This document shows positions 35,218 through 44,045 of a DNA stretch of 64,000 nucleotides, piece by piece. Origin of the DNA: Acidimicrobiaceae bacterium (GTDB lineage Bacteria > Actinomycetota > Acidimicrobiia > Acidimicrobiales > Aldehydirespiratoraceae); assembly GCA_009842325.1 (NCBI GenBank), contig VYFQ01000019.1:81979-145978 (forward strand), read 5' to 3'. Each line of letters begins with the position of its first letter. Position 1 is the first letter of the stretch. Both the position numbers and the translations under genes were made by a program. The notes under the pieces are model-generated. The model saw only the letters and a program-made list of their open reading frames with translations. It ran no database searches and had not been told where the DNA came from.

Positions 35218-36633
35218 ATGACTCAACACAACAACATGGACCGCCGGAGGTTCTTGCAACTGACCGGAGGTGGCTTGGGTGCCGCTGCGTTCCTCGGGGC
35301 GTGCGGCGACGACGATCCCGCGCCCGCGCCCACCACCACGGCTGCGCCAACAACTACCGCTGCCCCGACCACAACGGAGGCGGCTGCCCCAGAACTGAGC
35401 GGCTCGCTGCGCTGGGGTGCCATGAGCCTGCAGGGCCTGCCCTACTTCGACGAGGTGCAGCCGACGATCGACTCGTTCACCGCGCTGCATCCGGGCGTGT
35501 CCATCGAGATGGAGGAGATTGCGCCCGACGGCTACACCGAGAAGCTGGTGTCCTACATGGCGGTCGAGAACATGCCCGACCTCTTCTTCAGCCACAACGG
35601 CTGGGTCGACCTGTTCGCCCAGCAGGGGGTCACGCTGGACATGCGGCCCTATCTGGAGGCCGACCCCGACCTGAACGTTGACGCGTGGTACCCGTCGATG
35701 CTCCAGGTCTGCTCCACGGTGGCCCTGGGCGACCAGGCGGCCGGCGAGATGCACTGCCAGGGCATGAGCGCCGACGTGAACACCTTCTTCTACAACATCC
35801 CAATGCTGGAGGCGGCCGGCCTTGAGCTTCCCGGAGAAGGCTTCACCTGGGACGACATGGCCGAGTACGCCCGCGTGCTCACCACCGGCGACGTGATCGG
35901 CTACGCGCCGGCGTCGAACAACCCCGACAACGCTCACGGACCCATCGGAGCCTTCGGCGGGGACTTCCTCGACGAAGAGGCCCAGGTCATGCTGATCGAC
36001 GACAACTTCCGGGCCGGGCTGCGAGCCTTGTGGGACCCGGTCATCGAAGGGGTGTTCGCCACTCCCGAGCAGATCACGGCGGCCGGCGGGCCCCACGACG
36101 GCTTCATCGGCGGCCGGTTCGCCATGGTCGAGGGCGCGGTGTGGTCAGTCCCCGCGTTGCGGGCCTCCGAGTTCGAGTGGGACGTGCACACCCTGCCCGA
36201 TGGCACCCACGGCACCCGCGGGGGCGGCGGCACTGCCGGCTGGGGAATCAGCTCCCAGACCGAGCACCCCGACGTCGTCTGGGAGCTCATCAAGCACATC
36301 TACGGTCCCGCCTACGTGCCCTGGATGGAGGGCGGCGCAGTGGTGCCGCCGCTGAAGCGCTATGCCGACGACCCGAGATGGCGCCAACCACCGCCCAACA
36401 ACCACCAGGCGTTCATCGACGCGGCCCGCTCCATCATCATCAGCCCCATCGGCGGGCCCTTCGACAGCGCGGGCGGCATCCACTACGCGGAGTTCGACGG
36501 AGCGTTCCGGCGCTATGTCATCGAGGGCCAGTCCATGGACGACGCCCTGGCTCCCTACGAGGAGAACATGAACGCGGCCCTGGCCGAGAGCCCGGCCGTG
36601 CGGCGCGACATCCCCATCGAAGTCCCGGGCTGA
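35218..36633 (+). CDS. Sugar ABC importer substrate-binding protein (Tat lipoprotein)
   Basis: Family-1 solute-binding protein of 471 residues. The Tat motif DRRRFLQLTGG leads to the lipobox FLGAC, then a Pro/Thr/Ala linker with PTTTAAPTTT repeats. The domain shows MPDLFFSHNGWVD and GGGGTAGWGIS typical of CUT1 binding proteins. The ATG at 35218 is set by GAGGAGGGAG directly upstream; an in-frame ATG at 35122 is not needed. Two permeases, a rhamnose mutarotase and a dioxygenase follow. The mutarotase suggests a deoxy-sugar such as L-rhamnose as ligand, by inference. Confidence 0.88.
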   Translation: MTQHNNMDRRRFLQLTGGGLGAAAFLGACGDDDPAPAPTTTAAPTTTAAPTTTEAAAPELSGSLRWGAMSLQGLPYFDEVQPTIDSFTALHPGVSIEMEEIAPDGYTEKLVSYMAVENMPDLFFSHNGWVDLFAQQGVTLDMRPYLEADPDLNVDAWYPSMLQVCSTVALGDQAAGEMHCQGMSADVNTFFYNIPMLEAAGLELPGEGFTWDDMAEYARVLTTGDVIGYAPASNNPDNAHGPIGAFGGDFLDEEAQVMLIDDNFRAGLRALWDPVIEGVFATPEQITAAGGPHDGFIGGRFAMVEGAVWSVPALRASEFEWDVHTLPDGTHGTRGGGGTAGWGISSQTEHPDVVWELIKHIYGPAYVPWMEGGAVVPPLKRYADDPRWRQPPPNNHQAFIDAARSIIISPIGGPFDSAGGIHYAEFDGAFRRYVIEGQSMDDALAPYEENMNAALAESPAVRRDIPIEVPG

Positions 36634-36706
36634 CATATCCCGCAGCCACAGACCCCGTGACCGCGCCGTGACGGCGCAGCCGGCGGGCAGACAGTAATTT
36701 CCGGTC

Positions 36707-37696
36707 ATGGCGCTGACGCGCAAGGCTCGCGCCGGCTTAGCTCCGAGCGACGTCGACGACATGTCCGGGATCGAGGTTGACGCCGCGAGCGAGGCCGCGA
36801 CGCTGAAGCACCGTGGCCTGAGTTGGCGCGGCCAGGAGCGGCTGGCGGGCTACCTCCTGATCGCCCCGGCGCTGCTGATGTTCGGGATGTTCCTGCTGGG
36901 CCCGCTCGTGTACGGCATCTATCTCAGCCTCACCGACAGGAACCTGCTGGCCGACACGAGCTTCATCTGGTTCGAGAACTACGCCAACCTGCACAACGAC
37001 CCGCTGTTCTTCAAGTCCCTGCGGGTCACCGGCCTGCTGTTCCTCGAGGTGACCCCGCCAGCCATCCTGATCTCCTTCGTGTTCGCCAACCTCCTCAACC
37101 AGCGGCTGAAGGGCGTCGGCATACTCCGGCTGGCTTACTTCCTGCCCCTGGTGGCGTCGGGCGTGGCGGTGGCCACCATGTGGCGGTTCGTGTTCACCAG
37201 CGACGGCCTCTTCAACACGTTCCTCAGCTTCTTCGTCGATGTCGACACGCCCTACCTGGTGCTTCCCCAGTGGGCGCCCCACGTGGTGGCGGTCATTCTG
37301 CTGTGGTCGCTGGTACCCCTCAACACCGTGTTCTACATGGCCGCCCTCCAGACCGTCCCCCGGGACCAACTCGACGCGGCCATCGTGGACGGCGCCAACT
37401 TCTGGCAGAAGGCCCTCCACGTCACCTGGCCGCTGTGCGCGCCCACGACGTTCCTGCTGGTGATCCTGAACCTGGCTATCACCAGCGTCGGATCTTGGGA
37501 CATCCTCCATGTCCTCACCGGCGGAGGTCCGGAGTTCAGCACGACCACCACCGCCTTCCTGCTGTACCTGCGGGCCTTCAGGGGGCAGTTCGAGATCGGA
37601 CTGGGCTCAGCCATGGGCGTGGCCCTGACCGCCATCCTGCTGCTGCTCACCGTCGGGTTGTTTAGAGCCCAGAGACGATGGAGCCACTACGGATGA
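36707..37696 (+). CDS. Sugar ABC transporter permease, MalF type
   Basis: CUT1 permease of 329 residues with a polar N-terminal part of about 45 residues before the first span LLIAPALLMFGMFLLGPLV. LNQRLKGVGILRLAYFLPLV and the EAA loop LDAAIVDGANFWQKALHVTWP are typical. It is separated by 73 bases from the binding-protein gene; that gap holds a short GC hairpin (36663-36677). The stop overlaps the start of the partner permease. No ATPase gene is in this operon. Confidence 0.87.
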   Translation: MALTRKARAGLAPSDVDDMSGIEVDAASEAATLKHRGLSWRGQERLAGYLLIAPALLMFGMFLLGPLVYGIYLSLTDRNLLADTSFIWFENYANLHNDPLFFKSLRVTGLLFLEVTPPAILISFVFANLLNQRLKGVGILRLAYFLPLVASGVAVATMWRFVFTSDGLFNTFLSFFVDVDTPYLVLPQWAPHVVAVILLWSLVPLNTVFYMAALQTVPRDQLDAAIVDGANFWQKALHVTWPLCAPTTFLLVILNLAITSVGSWDILHVLTGGGPEFSTTTTAFLLYLRAFRGQFEIGLGSAMGVALTAILLLLTVGLFRAQRRWSHYG

Positions 37697-38538
37697 GGAT
37701 GCTCGTCAAGCACCGGGGCCGGATAGCGGTCTACCTGGTTCTGACCATCGGGTCGGTGGTGATGATCGCGCCGTTCCTCTTCAACCTGTCGAAGTCGCTG
37801 CAGACCGCCCCGCAGACCTTCGCCTTCCCGTTCGAGTGGATCCCGGACCCCTTCACCTGGTTCAACTACGTGGAGGCCTACGAGAAGATCGGGGCCCGGG
37901 CCTTCATCAACAGCGCGCTGCTGACCATCGTGGTGGTCGGTGGGCAGACGATCCTGGGGATGATGGCCGGGTACGCCTTCAGCACCCTGCGGTTCCCGCT
38001 GCGGGACTCGCTGCTGCTGCTGATCATCGGTGGCCTGATGGTCCCGTTCCACGTGATCATGATCCCGCTGTTCATCTACGTCTTCGAGATCGGCTGGTAC
38101 AACACCTACTGGGGGCTGATCATCCCCATCGTGGCCTACACCGACGTGTCGGTGTTCATGTTCCGGCAGTTCTTCAGAACGGTCCCCAGAGAGATCTACG
38201 AGGCCGGGATCCTCGACGGCGCCGGACCGATCCGGGTGTTCCGCAGCCTGTACGCCCCTCTGGCCGGGCCGACCGTGGCCGCCTTCGTGATCGTCTCGTT
38301 CCTGGCCGCGTGGAACCTGTACGCCTGGCCCTTCCTGGCGGTGGCTGACTCCGACTTGTGGGTGGTGACCCTCCAACTCGGCGTAGCGGGCGGCACCTTC
38401 AATGCCAGCTCCAGCCCGCTGCGGCCCGAGATCCTGGCGGCCATGTCGCTGCTGTCCATGGTTCCGGTGATGGCCGTGTTCATGTTCATGCAGCGCCGCT
38501 TCGTGGAGAGCATGGCCCGATCGGGGATGACCGGATGA
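37693..38538 (+). CDS. Sugar ABC transporter permease, MalG type
   Basis: Partner permease, 281 residues from the ATG at 37693, which overlaps the previous stop (ATGA); an in-frame ATG five codons upstream is the alternative. The first span IAVYLVLTIGSVVMIAPFLF is followed by SLQTAPQTFAFPFEWIP, the EAA loop YEAGILDGAGPIRVFRSLY, and the C-terminal FMFMQRRFVESMARSGMTG. Six spans expected. Confidence 0.87.
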   Translation: MRMLVKHRGRIAVYLVLTIGSVVMIAPFLFNLSKSLQTAPQTFAFPFEWIPDPFTWFNYVEAYEKIGARAFINSALLTIVVVGGQTILGMMAGYAFSTLRFPLRDSLLLLIIGGLMVPFHVIMIPLFIYVFEIGWYNTYWGLIIPIVAYTDVSVFMFRQFFRTVPREIYEAGILDGAGPIRVFRSLYAPLAGPTVAAFVIVSFLAAWNLYAWPFLAVADSDLWVVTLQLGVAGGTFNASSSPLRPEILAAMSLLSMVPVMAVFMFMQRRFVESMARSGMTG

Positions 38539-38566
38539 GCACACGCCCAGCCGAGAGGAGAGCACC

Positions 38567-38875
38567 GTGAGCCGCGAAGCCTTCGCCCTGGAGATCCGGC
38601 CCGACAAGGTCACCGACTACGTCGAGGCCCACCGCCAAGTGTGGCCCGAGGTACTCGAGGCCACCAAGAGGGCCGGCATGCGCAACTTCACCATCTTCCT
38701 GCACAACAACATCGCCTTCGGGTACTTCGAGTGTGACGACCCGGTCGAGGCCAACGCCGTCCTGGCGGCCGACCCCGACTGCATCCGGTGGGAGGACTGG
38801 ATGGCGGAGTTCCTGTCCGACCGGGTGCCCGCCGACGGCGCACCCGCGCTCCCCGAGATCTTCCGGCTCGACTGA
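38567..38875 (+). CDS. rhaM: L-rhamnose mutarotase family protein
   Basis: Dimeric mutarotase of 102 residues that interconverts L-rhamnose anomers. REAFALEIRPDKVTDYVEAH resembles the RhaM N-terminus and holds the catalytic His (H22); VWPEV follows, as in the family. RWEDWMAEFL and the C-terminal EIFRLD match the usual end. The GTG at 38567 has GAGGAGAG upstream. It follows a sugar importer, and rhamnonate-dehydratase-like genes lie nearby on the other strand, which strengthens a role in L-rhamnose (or L-fucose) use. Family members may also act on related 6-deoxy sugars. Confidence 0.85.
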   Translation: MSREAFALEIRPDKVTDYVEAHRQVWPEVLEATKRAGMRNFTIFLHNNIAFGYFECDDPVEANAVLAADPDCIRWEDWMAEFLSDRVPADGAPALPEIFRLD

Positions 38876-38906
38876 TCCCGATGCGCTCAAGGCGTGAAGG
38901 CGAGAC

Positions 38907-39821
38907 ATGTCCGTGAAGAGTTCCGGTCCGCTCACCGAGTCGACAGGCATAGACCTCGCCAGTGACGAGGCCCGGCAGCGGCTGGCACGCGACGGCTACC
39001 TGTTCATGCGGGGCTTCTTGCCGCCTCGAGACGTGGCTGCGGTCGAGGGCGCGATCCTGGAGGCGGTGGCGGCCGCTCCGGGCTGGCTGGCCGAAGGCAC
39101 CAACCCGGCCGAATGGATAGCGGGTCCGTCGGTGGCGGCCGAAGGCTACGACGACCCCGACTTCTGGGCCATGTACCGCCGGGTGCAGAGCATCCAGGGC
39201 TTCCACGAGTTCGCCCATCACCAGCGCGTAATCGCTGCGGTGAGCAGCCTGCTCACCGACGAGGTCTTCGTGCACTCGAACCATGTGGCCCGGGTGGTGG
39301 GGCCGTCGGCCCGGATCGAGCCGACCCACGTCCACCAGGACTGGCGACCCATCCAGGGCGCGGCCGACACCCTCACCGTGTGGATACCGCTGGCCGACAT
39401 ACCCCCTCCGATGGGGGGACTGCGCATCTTGGAGGGCTCCCAGCACGGAGGCGTGATGCCGTTCGACCCTGAGACCGAGTCGATCGGCATCGACGACCAA
39501 GACCCGCGGTGGCGCAGCGCGTCCTACCGGCGGGGCGACGTGCTGATCTTCCACAGCCTCACCGTCCACGCCGGCACACCCAACACCACCGACCGGTTGA
39601 GAAGGTCCTGCGAGTTCCGCTACCAGCGGGTCAGCGACCCGGCGGTGGTGTCAACCGTGACCCTCCCCCACTGGCATCCCTCCGTCGACTGGCCCGAGTT
39701 GACCGAGGGATGGACCTCGCTGGCATCGATCGAGGTTCCCGACTTTGTCGAGTTCGAGATGCTCGACGACACCCTGCCCGAGTTGCCCACCCCGCCGTCG
39801 CGCCTGCTGGGAACAGCCTGA
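38907..39821 (+). CDS. Phytanoyl-CoA dioxygenase (PhyH) family Fe(II)/2-oxoglutarate enzyme, canonical H-x-D
   Basis: Non-haem iron oxygenase of 304 residues. HVHQDWRP carries the iron ligands H143 and D145. The distal ligand is H221 in LTVHAGTPNT, with an Arg-rich segment (TTDRLRRS) that would bind 2-oxoglutarate. GLRILEGSQHGG is the usual strand before the distal site. It begins 32 bases after rhaM in the same direction and ends 24 bases before the convergent rhamnonate-dehydratase-like gene. The substrate is unknown; small-molecule hydroxylation is the family's common activity. Confidence 0.85.
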   Translation: MSVKSSGPLTESTGIDLASDEARQRLARDGYLFMRGFLPPRDVAAVEGAILEAVAAAPGWLAEGTNPAEWIAGPSVAAEGYDDPDFWAMYRRVQSIQGFHEFAHHQRVIAAVSSLLTDEVFVHSNHVARVVGPSARIEPTHVHQDWRPIQGAADTLTVWIPLADIPPPMGGLRILEGSQHGGVMPFDPETESIGIDDQDPRWRSASYRRGDVLIFHSLTVHAGTPNTTDRLRRSCEFRYQRVSDPAVVSTVTLPHWHPSVDWPELTEGWTSLASIEVPDFVEFEMLDDTLPELPTPPSRLLGTA

Positions 39822-39845
39822 CGGCGGCGCGGGCGACCGCTCTGC

Positions 39846-41012
39846 TCAGGCGAAGAGCGCCTCGTTGATCTCGACGCCCAGACCGGGCCGGGGTTCGGCG
39901 CTGACCCGGCCGCCGGACGGCTGGGGCTCGCCGAGGAAGACGGGCACCGTCTCGGATTCGGGCATCGAGTCCCACACCGGCATCGGGAAGTACTCGACCA
40001 TGGGAATGTTGGCGGTACCCAGTGCGTAGTGGATGTGGGCGACACCGTAGGCGTGGGGGATGACGGTGAGCCCGGCTGCCTGGGCCAAGGCCGCGATCTT
40101 CTGGCCCTCGGTGAAGCCACCGCAACGCCGCAGATCGGGCTGGAGGATGTCCATGGCCTCGCGCTCGATGATGTCGGCGAAGCCGTACCGGGTGTACTCG
40201 TGCTCGCCGCCCGAGATCGGGATGTTGGTCTCGCGCCGCAGCTTGGCGTAGCTGGTGAGGTCGTCGGGGACGAAGGGCTCCTCGATCCAGGCCAGGTTGT
40301 AGGGCTCCAGCCGCCGGCACATCTTCTTGGCGTAGTTGAAGTCCCAGCCCATGTAGGCATCGATCATGATCTCGATATCAGGGCCGACTGCGTCGCGGAT
40401 GTTGGCCACGTGGTCCTCGTTTGCCGCCATGCCCTCCACCCCGCTGCCGGGACCGTAGGGGAAGCGGGCCTTCATGGCCTTGTACCCCTCGGCCACGTAG
40501 GACTTGGCCTCCTGTGCCACCAGCTCAGCACCGACGGGATGGAGCGCCGACGCATACACCGGCACGTCGGGATGCACCGGCCCGCCCAGCAACTCGTACA
40601 CCGCGCTGTCGGTGGCCTTGCCGCAGACGTCCCACAGGGCGATGTCGATGGCGCTGATGGCCTGCAGGGCGATGCCCTTGCGGCCGTAGGGCAGCGTTGC
40701 CCGGTACATGCGGTCCCAAAGGCCCTCGGTCTCATATGCCGGGGCGCCCACCAGCAGGTTGCGCAGATGGCGCTGGACGACTCCTTCCACCGCGCCGACC
40801 CCGTCCTCGCACCATCCCAGGCCGACCACGCCGTCGGAGATCTCTATCTCGACCACGGCCATAGCCGAGTCCCAGAACCACGAGCCTCTCGTCTCCTGGT
40901 ACTCGGGGTAGATGTCCAGCGGCGTCACCAGCGGCAGCGTCTTCTCCCGCTCGGCGAGGTGCCCCCAGATCGACCGGGGGGCGTGGCGGACTCGGACGTC
41001 GGTGATCTTCAT
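39846..41012 (-). CDS. Enolase-superfamily dehydratase, L-rhamnonate/L-fuconate dehydratase-like (copy 1)
   Basis: Mg-dependent acid-sugar dehydratase of 388 residues, mandelate-racemase subgroup. Metal ligands D218 (MIDAYMGWD), E244 (WIEEPF) and E270 (SGGEHEYTRYGF), and the catalytic His H320 (VIPHAYG) are in place; K181 lies in KAMKARFP. GEHEYTRYGF is characteristic of rhamnonate dehydratases. The ATG at 41012 is chosen because the family starts MKITDV; the frame is open further into the neighbouring lactonase gene. It follows that lactonase by five bases, giving the order oxidoreductase, lactonase, dehydratase. A second copy lies at 45799-46965. Confidence 0.87.
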   Translation of the reverse strand: MKITDVRVRHAPRSIWGHLAEREKTLPLVTPLDIYPEYQETRGSWFWDSAMAVVEIEISDGVVGLGWCEDGVGAVEGVVQRHLRNLLVGAPAYETEGLWDRMYRATLPYGRKGIALQAISAIDIALWDVCGKATDSAVYELLGGPVHPDVPVYASALHPVGAELVAQEAKSYVAEGYKAMKARFPYGPGSGVEGMAANEDHVANIRDAVGPDIEIMIDAYMGWDFNYAKKMCRRLEPYNLAWIEEPFVPDDLTSYAKLRRETNIPISGGEHEYTRYGFADIIEREAMDILQPDLRRCGGFTEGQKIAALAQAAGLTVIPHAYGVAHIHYALGTANIPMVEYFPMPVWDSMPESETVPVFLGEPQPSGGRVSAEPRPGLGVEINEALFA

Positions 41013-41017
41013 GTTGC

Positions 41018-41881
41018 TCACACCTTGTAGTAGTGCTCGGCGTTGCGCCGGAACAGGGCGGACCGCTCGTCGGCTGAGAAGTCGGCGGTGATCTCGCGAT
41101 AGGCCTCGACAACCGCACGGTAGGAGCTGTACAGGCTGTCGACGGGCCAGTTGGAGCCGAACATGCACCGCTCGACTCCGAACACCTCGATGCACTCCAG
41201 CACCCACGGGCGGATGCTCTCGACGGTCCACGAGTGGTCGGTCATGCCGAGACCGGAGATCTTGCACGCCACGTTGGGTGCTCCGGCCAATGTGGCCATC
41301 CCGGCCCGCCAAGCGTCGAAGTACTCCGCCGTGCGTTCCATGGGAACCCCGCAGTGGCCCAGGATGAACTGGAGGTCACCGAACATCTCGGCGGCCTGGC
41401 GAGCCTCCCCCATCCCCTCCCAGGTGGAGTTGAGGTCATAGGAGAAGCCGAGATCGCTCAGGGCCTGCAGGCCGCGGCGGAACTCCGGGGTCAGCAGGTC
41501 CTCGCCCTGCACGAAGTTGCGGATACCCCGCATGTTGGCGTGCTCACCGTGGCGTTCCAGTTCCGCTCTGGCTCCCTCGGAGGCGAGGTCGGTCTTGGCC
41601 ACGATGGCATGCGGGTAGCCGTGCGCGTCGGCGACCTGCTGGAGCCATGCCGTCTCCCACACCTGGTCGTCGCCGCCGTACTCGGCCTGCACATGGACCG
41701 ACTTGATGACGCTCGAGCCCTCGAAGTCGGCCAGCAGGTCCCCGATCAGGTAGTTGCGGCGGATAGCGGAGTAGTCGCCGACGACGGCGGTCTCCTCCGG
41801 CTCCTCCTCCTCCAGCCAGTGGTAGTGGCCCTGGTCCATGTCCCACAGGTGGTGGTGGGAATCGACGAACGGCTCGGTCAT
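41018..41881 (-). CDS. COG3618 amidohydrolase, probable L-rhamnono/L-fucono-lactonase
   Basis: Lactonase-type amidohydrolase of 287 residues. VDSHHHLWDMDQGHYHWL is the conserved N-terminus with the metal-binding His residues 9-11. FILGHCGVP, VACKISGLGM and CMFGSNWPVDSLY are later family motifs; GSNWP stands where GSDWP is commonest. The ATG at 41881 overlaps the stop of the Gfo/Idh gene by four bases. Position directly before a rhamnonate-dehydratase-like gene makes a sugar lactone the likely substrate. It is a distant relative of the product of 1-817. Confidence 0.85.
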   Translation of the reverse strand: MTEPFVDSHHHLWDMDQGHYHWLEEEEPEETAVVGDYSAIRRNYLIGDLLADFEGSSVIKSVHVQAEYGGDDQVWETAWLQQVADAHGYPHAIVAKTDLASEGARAELERHGEHANMRGIRNFVQGEDLLTPEFRRGLQALSDLGFSYDLNSTWEGMGEARQAAEMFGDLQFILGHCGVPMERTAEYFDAWRAGMATLAGAPNVACKISGLGMTDHSWTVESIRPWVLECIEVFGVERCMFGSNWPVDSLYSSYRAVVEAYREITADFSADERSALFRRNAEHYYKV

Positions 41882-42975
41882 ATTGCTTCCTTCTGCTTGT
41901 GATTGCCCGGCACTGCCTGCCGTGTGCCGGTCCGGGCCGATGCGTAGGCCGCTTCCAGCAGGCCCACGACCGCCGCGCCGAGCTGAGGGGGAGAATGGTT
42001 CCCGTCGCGGCCCAGGACGATGTCGACCAGGTTGTTGAGCGGAGCGTCCTCCGGATAGGCCTCGCGGTAGGTCCTAGCTCCGACGGTCGGGCCGGCCGGG
42101 TTGTGCTCGGTGGAGCCGTCGGCCCGGTACAGCCCCAACTGCGATGCGGCCAGGTCAAAAAGGATGTGGCCTCCGGTGCCGTAGAGCCGATACTCGAGGA
42201 GCTCCTCCTGAGTGCGCACCGTGGATCCGGTGGAGCCGATCGTCCCTATACAGCCTCCCTCGAACCGCACTGCCATGGCATCGACGAGGTCGACGCGGAG
42301 GTCCTTGTTCTCCATGAAGGCGAACACGTCGACGGGCTCCAAGCCGGTCATGAACAGCAGCAGGGCGGCCGAGTGGGTGATCTGCACGATGGCCTGACCG
42401 CCGCCCGACACCGCGGGGTCGCCGTAGGTGTCGGTTCCGGTGGGAGTGATGGTGAAGCCGACCGCGTCGGCCACCAGGTCGACGTCGCCGCGGAACAGCT
42501 CCCAGACGATTGACGCGAACAGCGAGTGCACGTAGAGCAGCTCGCCGATCTCGCCGGACGCGATCCACTCGCGCACCGCCAGCACCTGCTGGTTGTAGTG
42601 GTAGGGGTAGCCGACCACGATCTCCAGCCCCCGATCAGCCGATTCGGTCAGCAGCCGGGCCGCATGGTCGAACTCCACCACCATCGGCTTCTCCAGCATC
42701 AGGTGGGCTCCGGCCTCCAGAGCGTCTAGCGCCACCTGGTAGTGGGCCATGTGGGGCACCGCGATGACGACCCCGTCGAGGGATTCGCCGTCGAGCATCT
42801 CGGTGTGGCTCCGGTACGCCCGCTCCGGGCCGAAGGCCGCCACCGCTCGGTCGCGCTTGTCGTCGATCGGATCGGCGATGGCCGCCAGCTCCGCGTCGGG
42901 GTTGGCGAGGATTGCAGGCAGGTGGGCCCGGGTCGCCCACCAGCCCGCTCCTACCACTCCGATCCGGGCTGCCAC
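41878..42975 (-). CDS. Gfo/Idh/MocA family oxidoreductase, putative sugar dehydrogenase
   Basis: NAD(P)-dependent oxidoreductase of 365 residues. IGVVGAGWWATRAH opens the Rossmann fold, EKPMVV is the catalytic-Lys motif and HSAALLLFMTG replaces the common HxxD/HxxH block of the second domain. The start is a GTG at 42975 with AAGGGG upstream. It is the first gene of a three-gene operon with lactonase and dehydratase, where a sugar 1-dehydrogenase is expected, so oxidation of a deoxy-sugar to its lactone is a reasonable inference. Other Gfo/Idh reactions are possible. Confidence 0.85.
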   Translation of the reverse strand: MAARIGVVGAGWWATRAHLPAILANPDAELAAIADPIDDKRDRAVAAFGPERAYRSHTEMLDGESLDGVVIAVPHMAHYQVALDALEAGAHLMLEKPMVVEFDHAARLLTESADRGLEIVVGYPYHYNQQVLAVREWIASGEIGELLYVHSLFASIVWELFRGDVDLVADAVGFTITPTGTDTYGDPAVSGGGQAIVQITHSAALLLFMTGLEPVDVFAFMENKDLRVDLVDAMAVRFEGGCIGTIGSTGSTVRTQEELLEYRLYGTGGHILFDLAASQLGLYRADGSTEHNPAGPTVGARTYREAYPEDAPLNNLVDIVLGRDGNHSPPQLGAAVVGLLEAAYASARTGTRQAVPGNHKQKEAI

Positions 42976-43225
42976 GCGATCCCCTTGCTCACGTCCGCGG
43001 ACAGTACTTCCGGGGCGGGACCGGACGGCAATCGGGGTAGTCGATGGGTCCGGGCCGAATCCTCGCGGCCCGGAGGGAACTCATAGACTGACCTGCACAG
43101 ATGCGACGTACAGCGGTCGCTTCGAGTATGGCGACGCCAACTCCTGGGGCAGTCAGAACGGACCCACGACAGGATGGGCTACCTAGCGTCTGCGCCCGAC
43201 ATCATCAAGAACTGGAGCACCAAGA
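42976..43225. other. Intergenic region, 250 bases, divergent promoters expected
   Basis: No ORF, RNA gene or strong palindrome is seen. TAGCGT at 43184-43189 may be a -10 element for the SDR, as similar TAGNGT elements precede the genes at 54525 and 60506. Confidence 0.35.
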
Positions 43226-44014
43226 ATGAACCGACGATTCGAGGGACGCAACGTCTTCGTGACGGGGGCGGGCAGCGGCTTCGGACGCCGCACCGCTGAA
43301 CTGTTCGCCGAGGAGGGCGCCAAGAACCTGTACCTGCTCGACTACAAGCAGGAGCGGCTCGACGCGGTCGCGCCGGTGATCGAGGAACTCGGCGCCACAC
43401 CGCACCTGATTAACACCGATCTCGGAGTCATGCAGAACTGTGCCGACGCGGTTGACCAGGCTCTGGCCATCGACCCGAGACTCGACGTGATGGTGTCCAA
43501 CGCGGCCGCCTGGACCATTGCCGAGTTCGTCGACATGACCGACACCGAATGGCGCAGGGTGCTGTCGGTCAACCTCGACGCCTACTTCGTTATGGGCAGC
43601 CGGGCAGCCCGAGCGATGAAGGAGACCGGGGGCGGGGTGATCCTGTTCACGTCCTCGATTGCGGCTCTGGGGCACGGCCGAGGGTTCACCCACTACTGCG
43701 TGGCCAAGGCCGGCGTCGCCGCGCTGACGAAGGCCATCGCGGTGGAGTGCGCCCCGTACAACATCAGGTGCAACTCTGTCGGCCCGGGCCCGGCCGACAC
43801 CCAGCAGTCAGTCGACCTCGCCGGCGAGGAACTGATGGACAAGTGGCGCACCGAGGGCTTCCCGGTGGTGCCCGCCAACCGGCTGGCGTCCGTCGACGAC
43901 ATTGCCCACGCCTTCCTGTACCTCGCCTCCGACGAGGCCCAGTACGTGTCGGGCATCAACCTCATCGTGGACGGCGCCCTGACCGCCCAGACCTACGACG
44001 TGCCCGACAGCTAG
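43226..44014 (+). CDS. Short-chain dehydrogenase/reductase, paralogue B
   Basis: SDR of 262 residues, the same length as paralogue A at 24803-25591 and about 84 % identical by hand count. FVTGAGSGFG, VSNAAAW, FTSSIAALG and YCVAK are conserved in both. Even the DNA around the start codon is nearly identical. It is flanked by the sugar dehydrogenase/lactonase/dehydratase operon and a PhyH gene. In known fucose and rhamnose pathways an SDR oxidises the 2-keto-3-deoxy acid made by the dehydratase; this is the favoured role. Two copies in two sugar loci suggest a shared intermediate. Confidence 0.88.
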   Translation: MNRRFEGRNVFVTGAGSGFGRRTAELFAEEGAKNLYLLDYKQERLDAVAPVIEELGATPHLINTDLGVMQNCADAVDQALAIDPRLDVMVSNAAAWTIAEFVDMTDTEWRRVLSVNLDAYFVMGSRAARAMKETGGGVILFTSSIAALGHGRGFTHYCVAKAGVAALTKAIAVECAPYNIRCNSVGPGPADTQQSVDLAGEELMDKWRTEGFPVVPANRLASVDDIAHAFLYLASDEAQYVSGINLIVDGALTAQTYDVPDS

Positions 44015-44045
44015 CCGGGCTGGAGCGGCAGGTCAGGTCGACCCC

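Noticed and set aside
39846..41312. Longer version of the rhamnonate-dehydratase-like gene starting at 41312
   Set aside because: The extra 100 residues lie inside the lactonase gene in another frame; copy 2 also starts MKI at the equivalent place.
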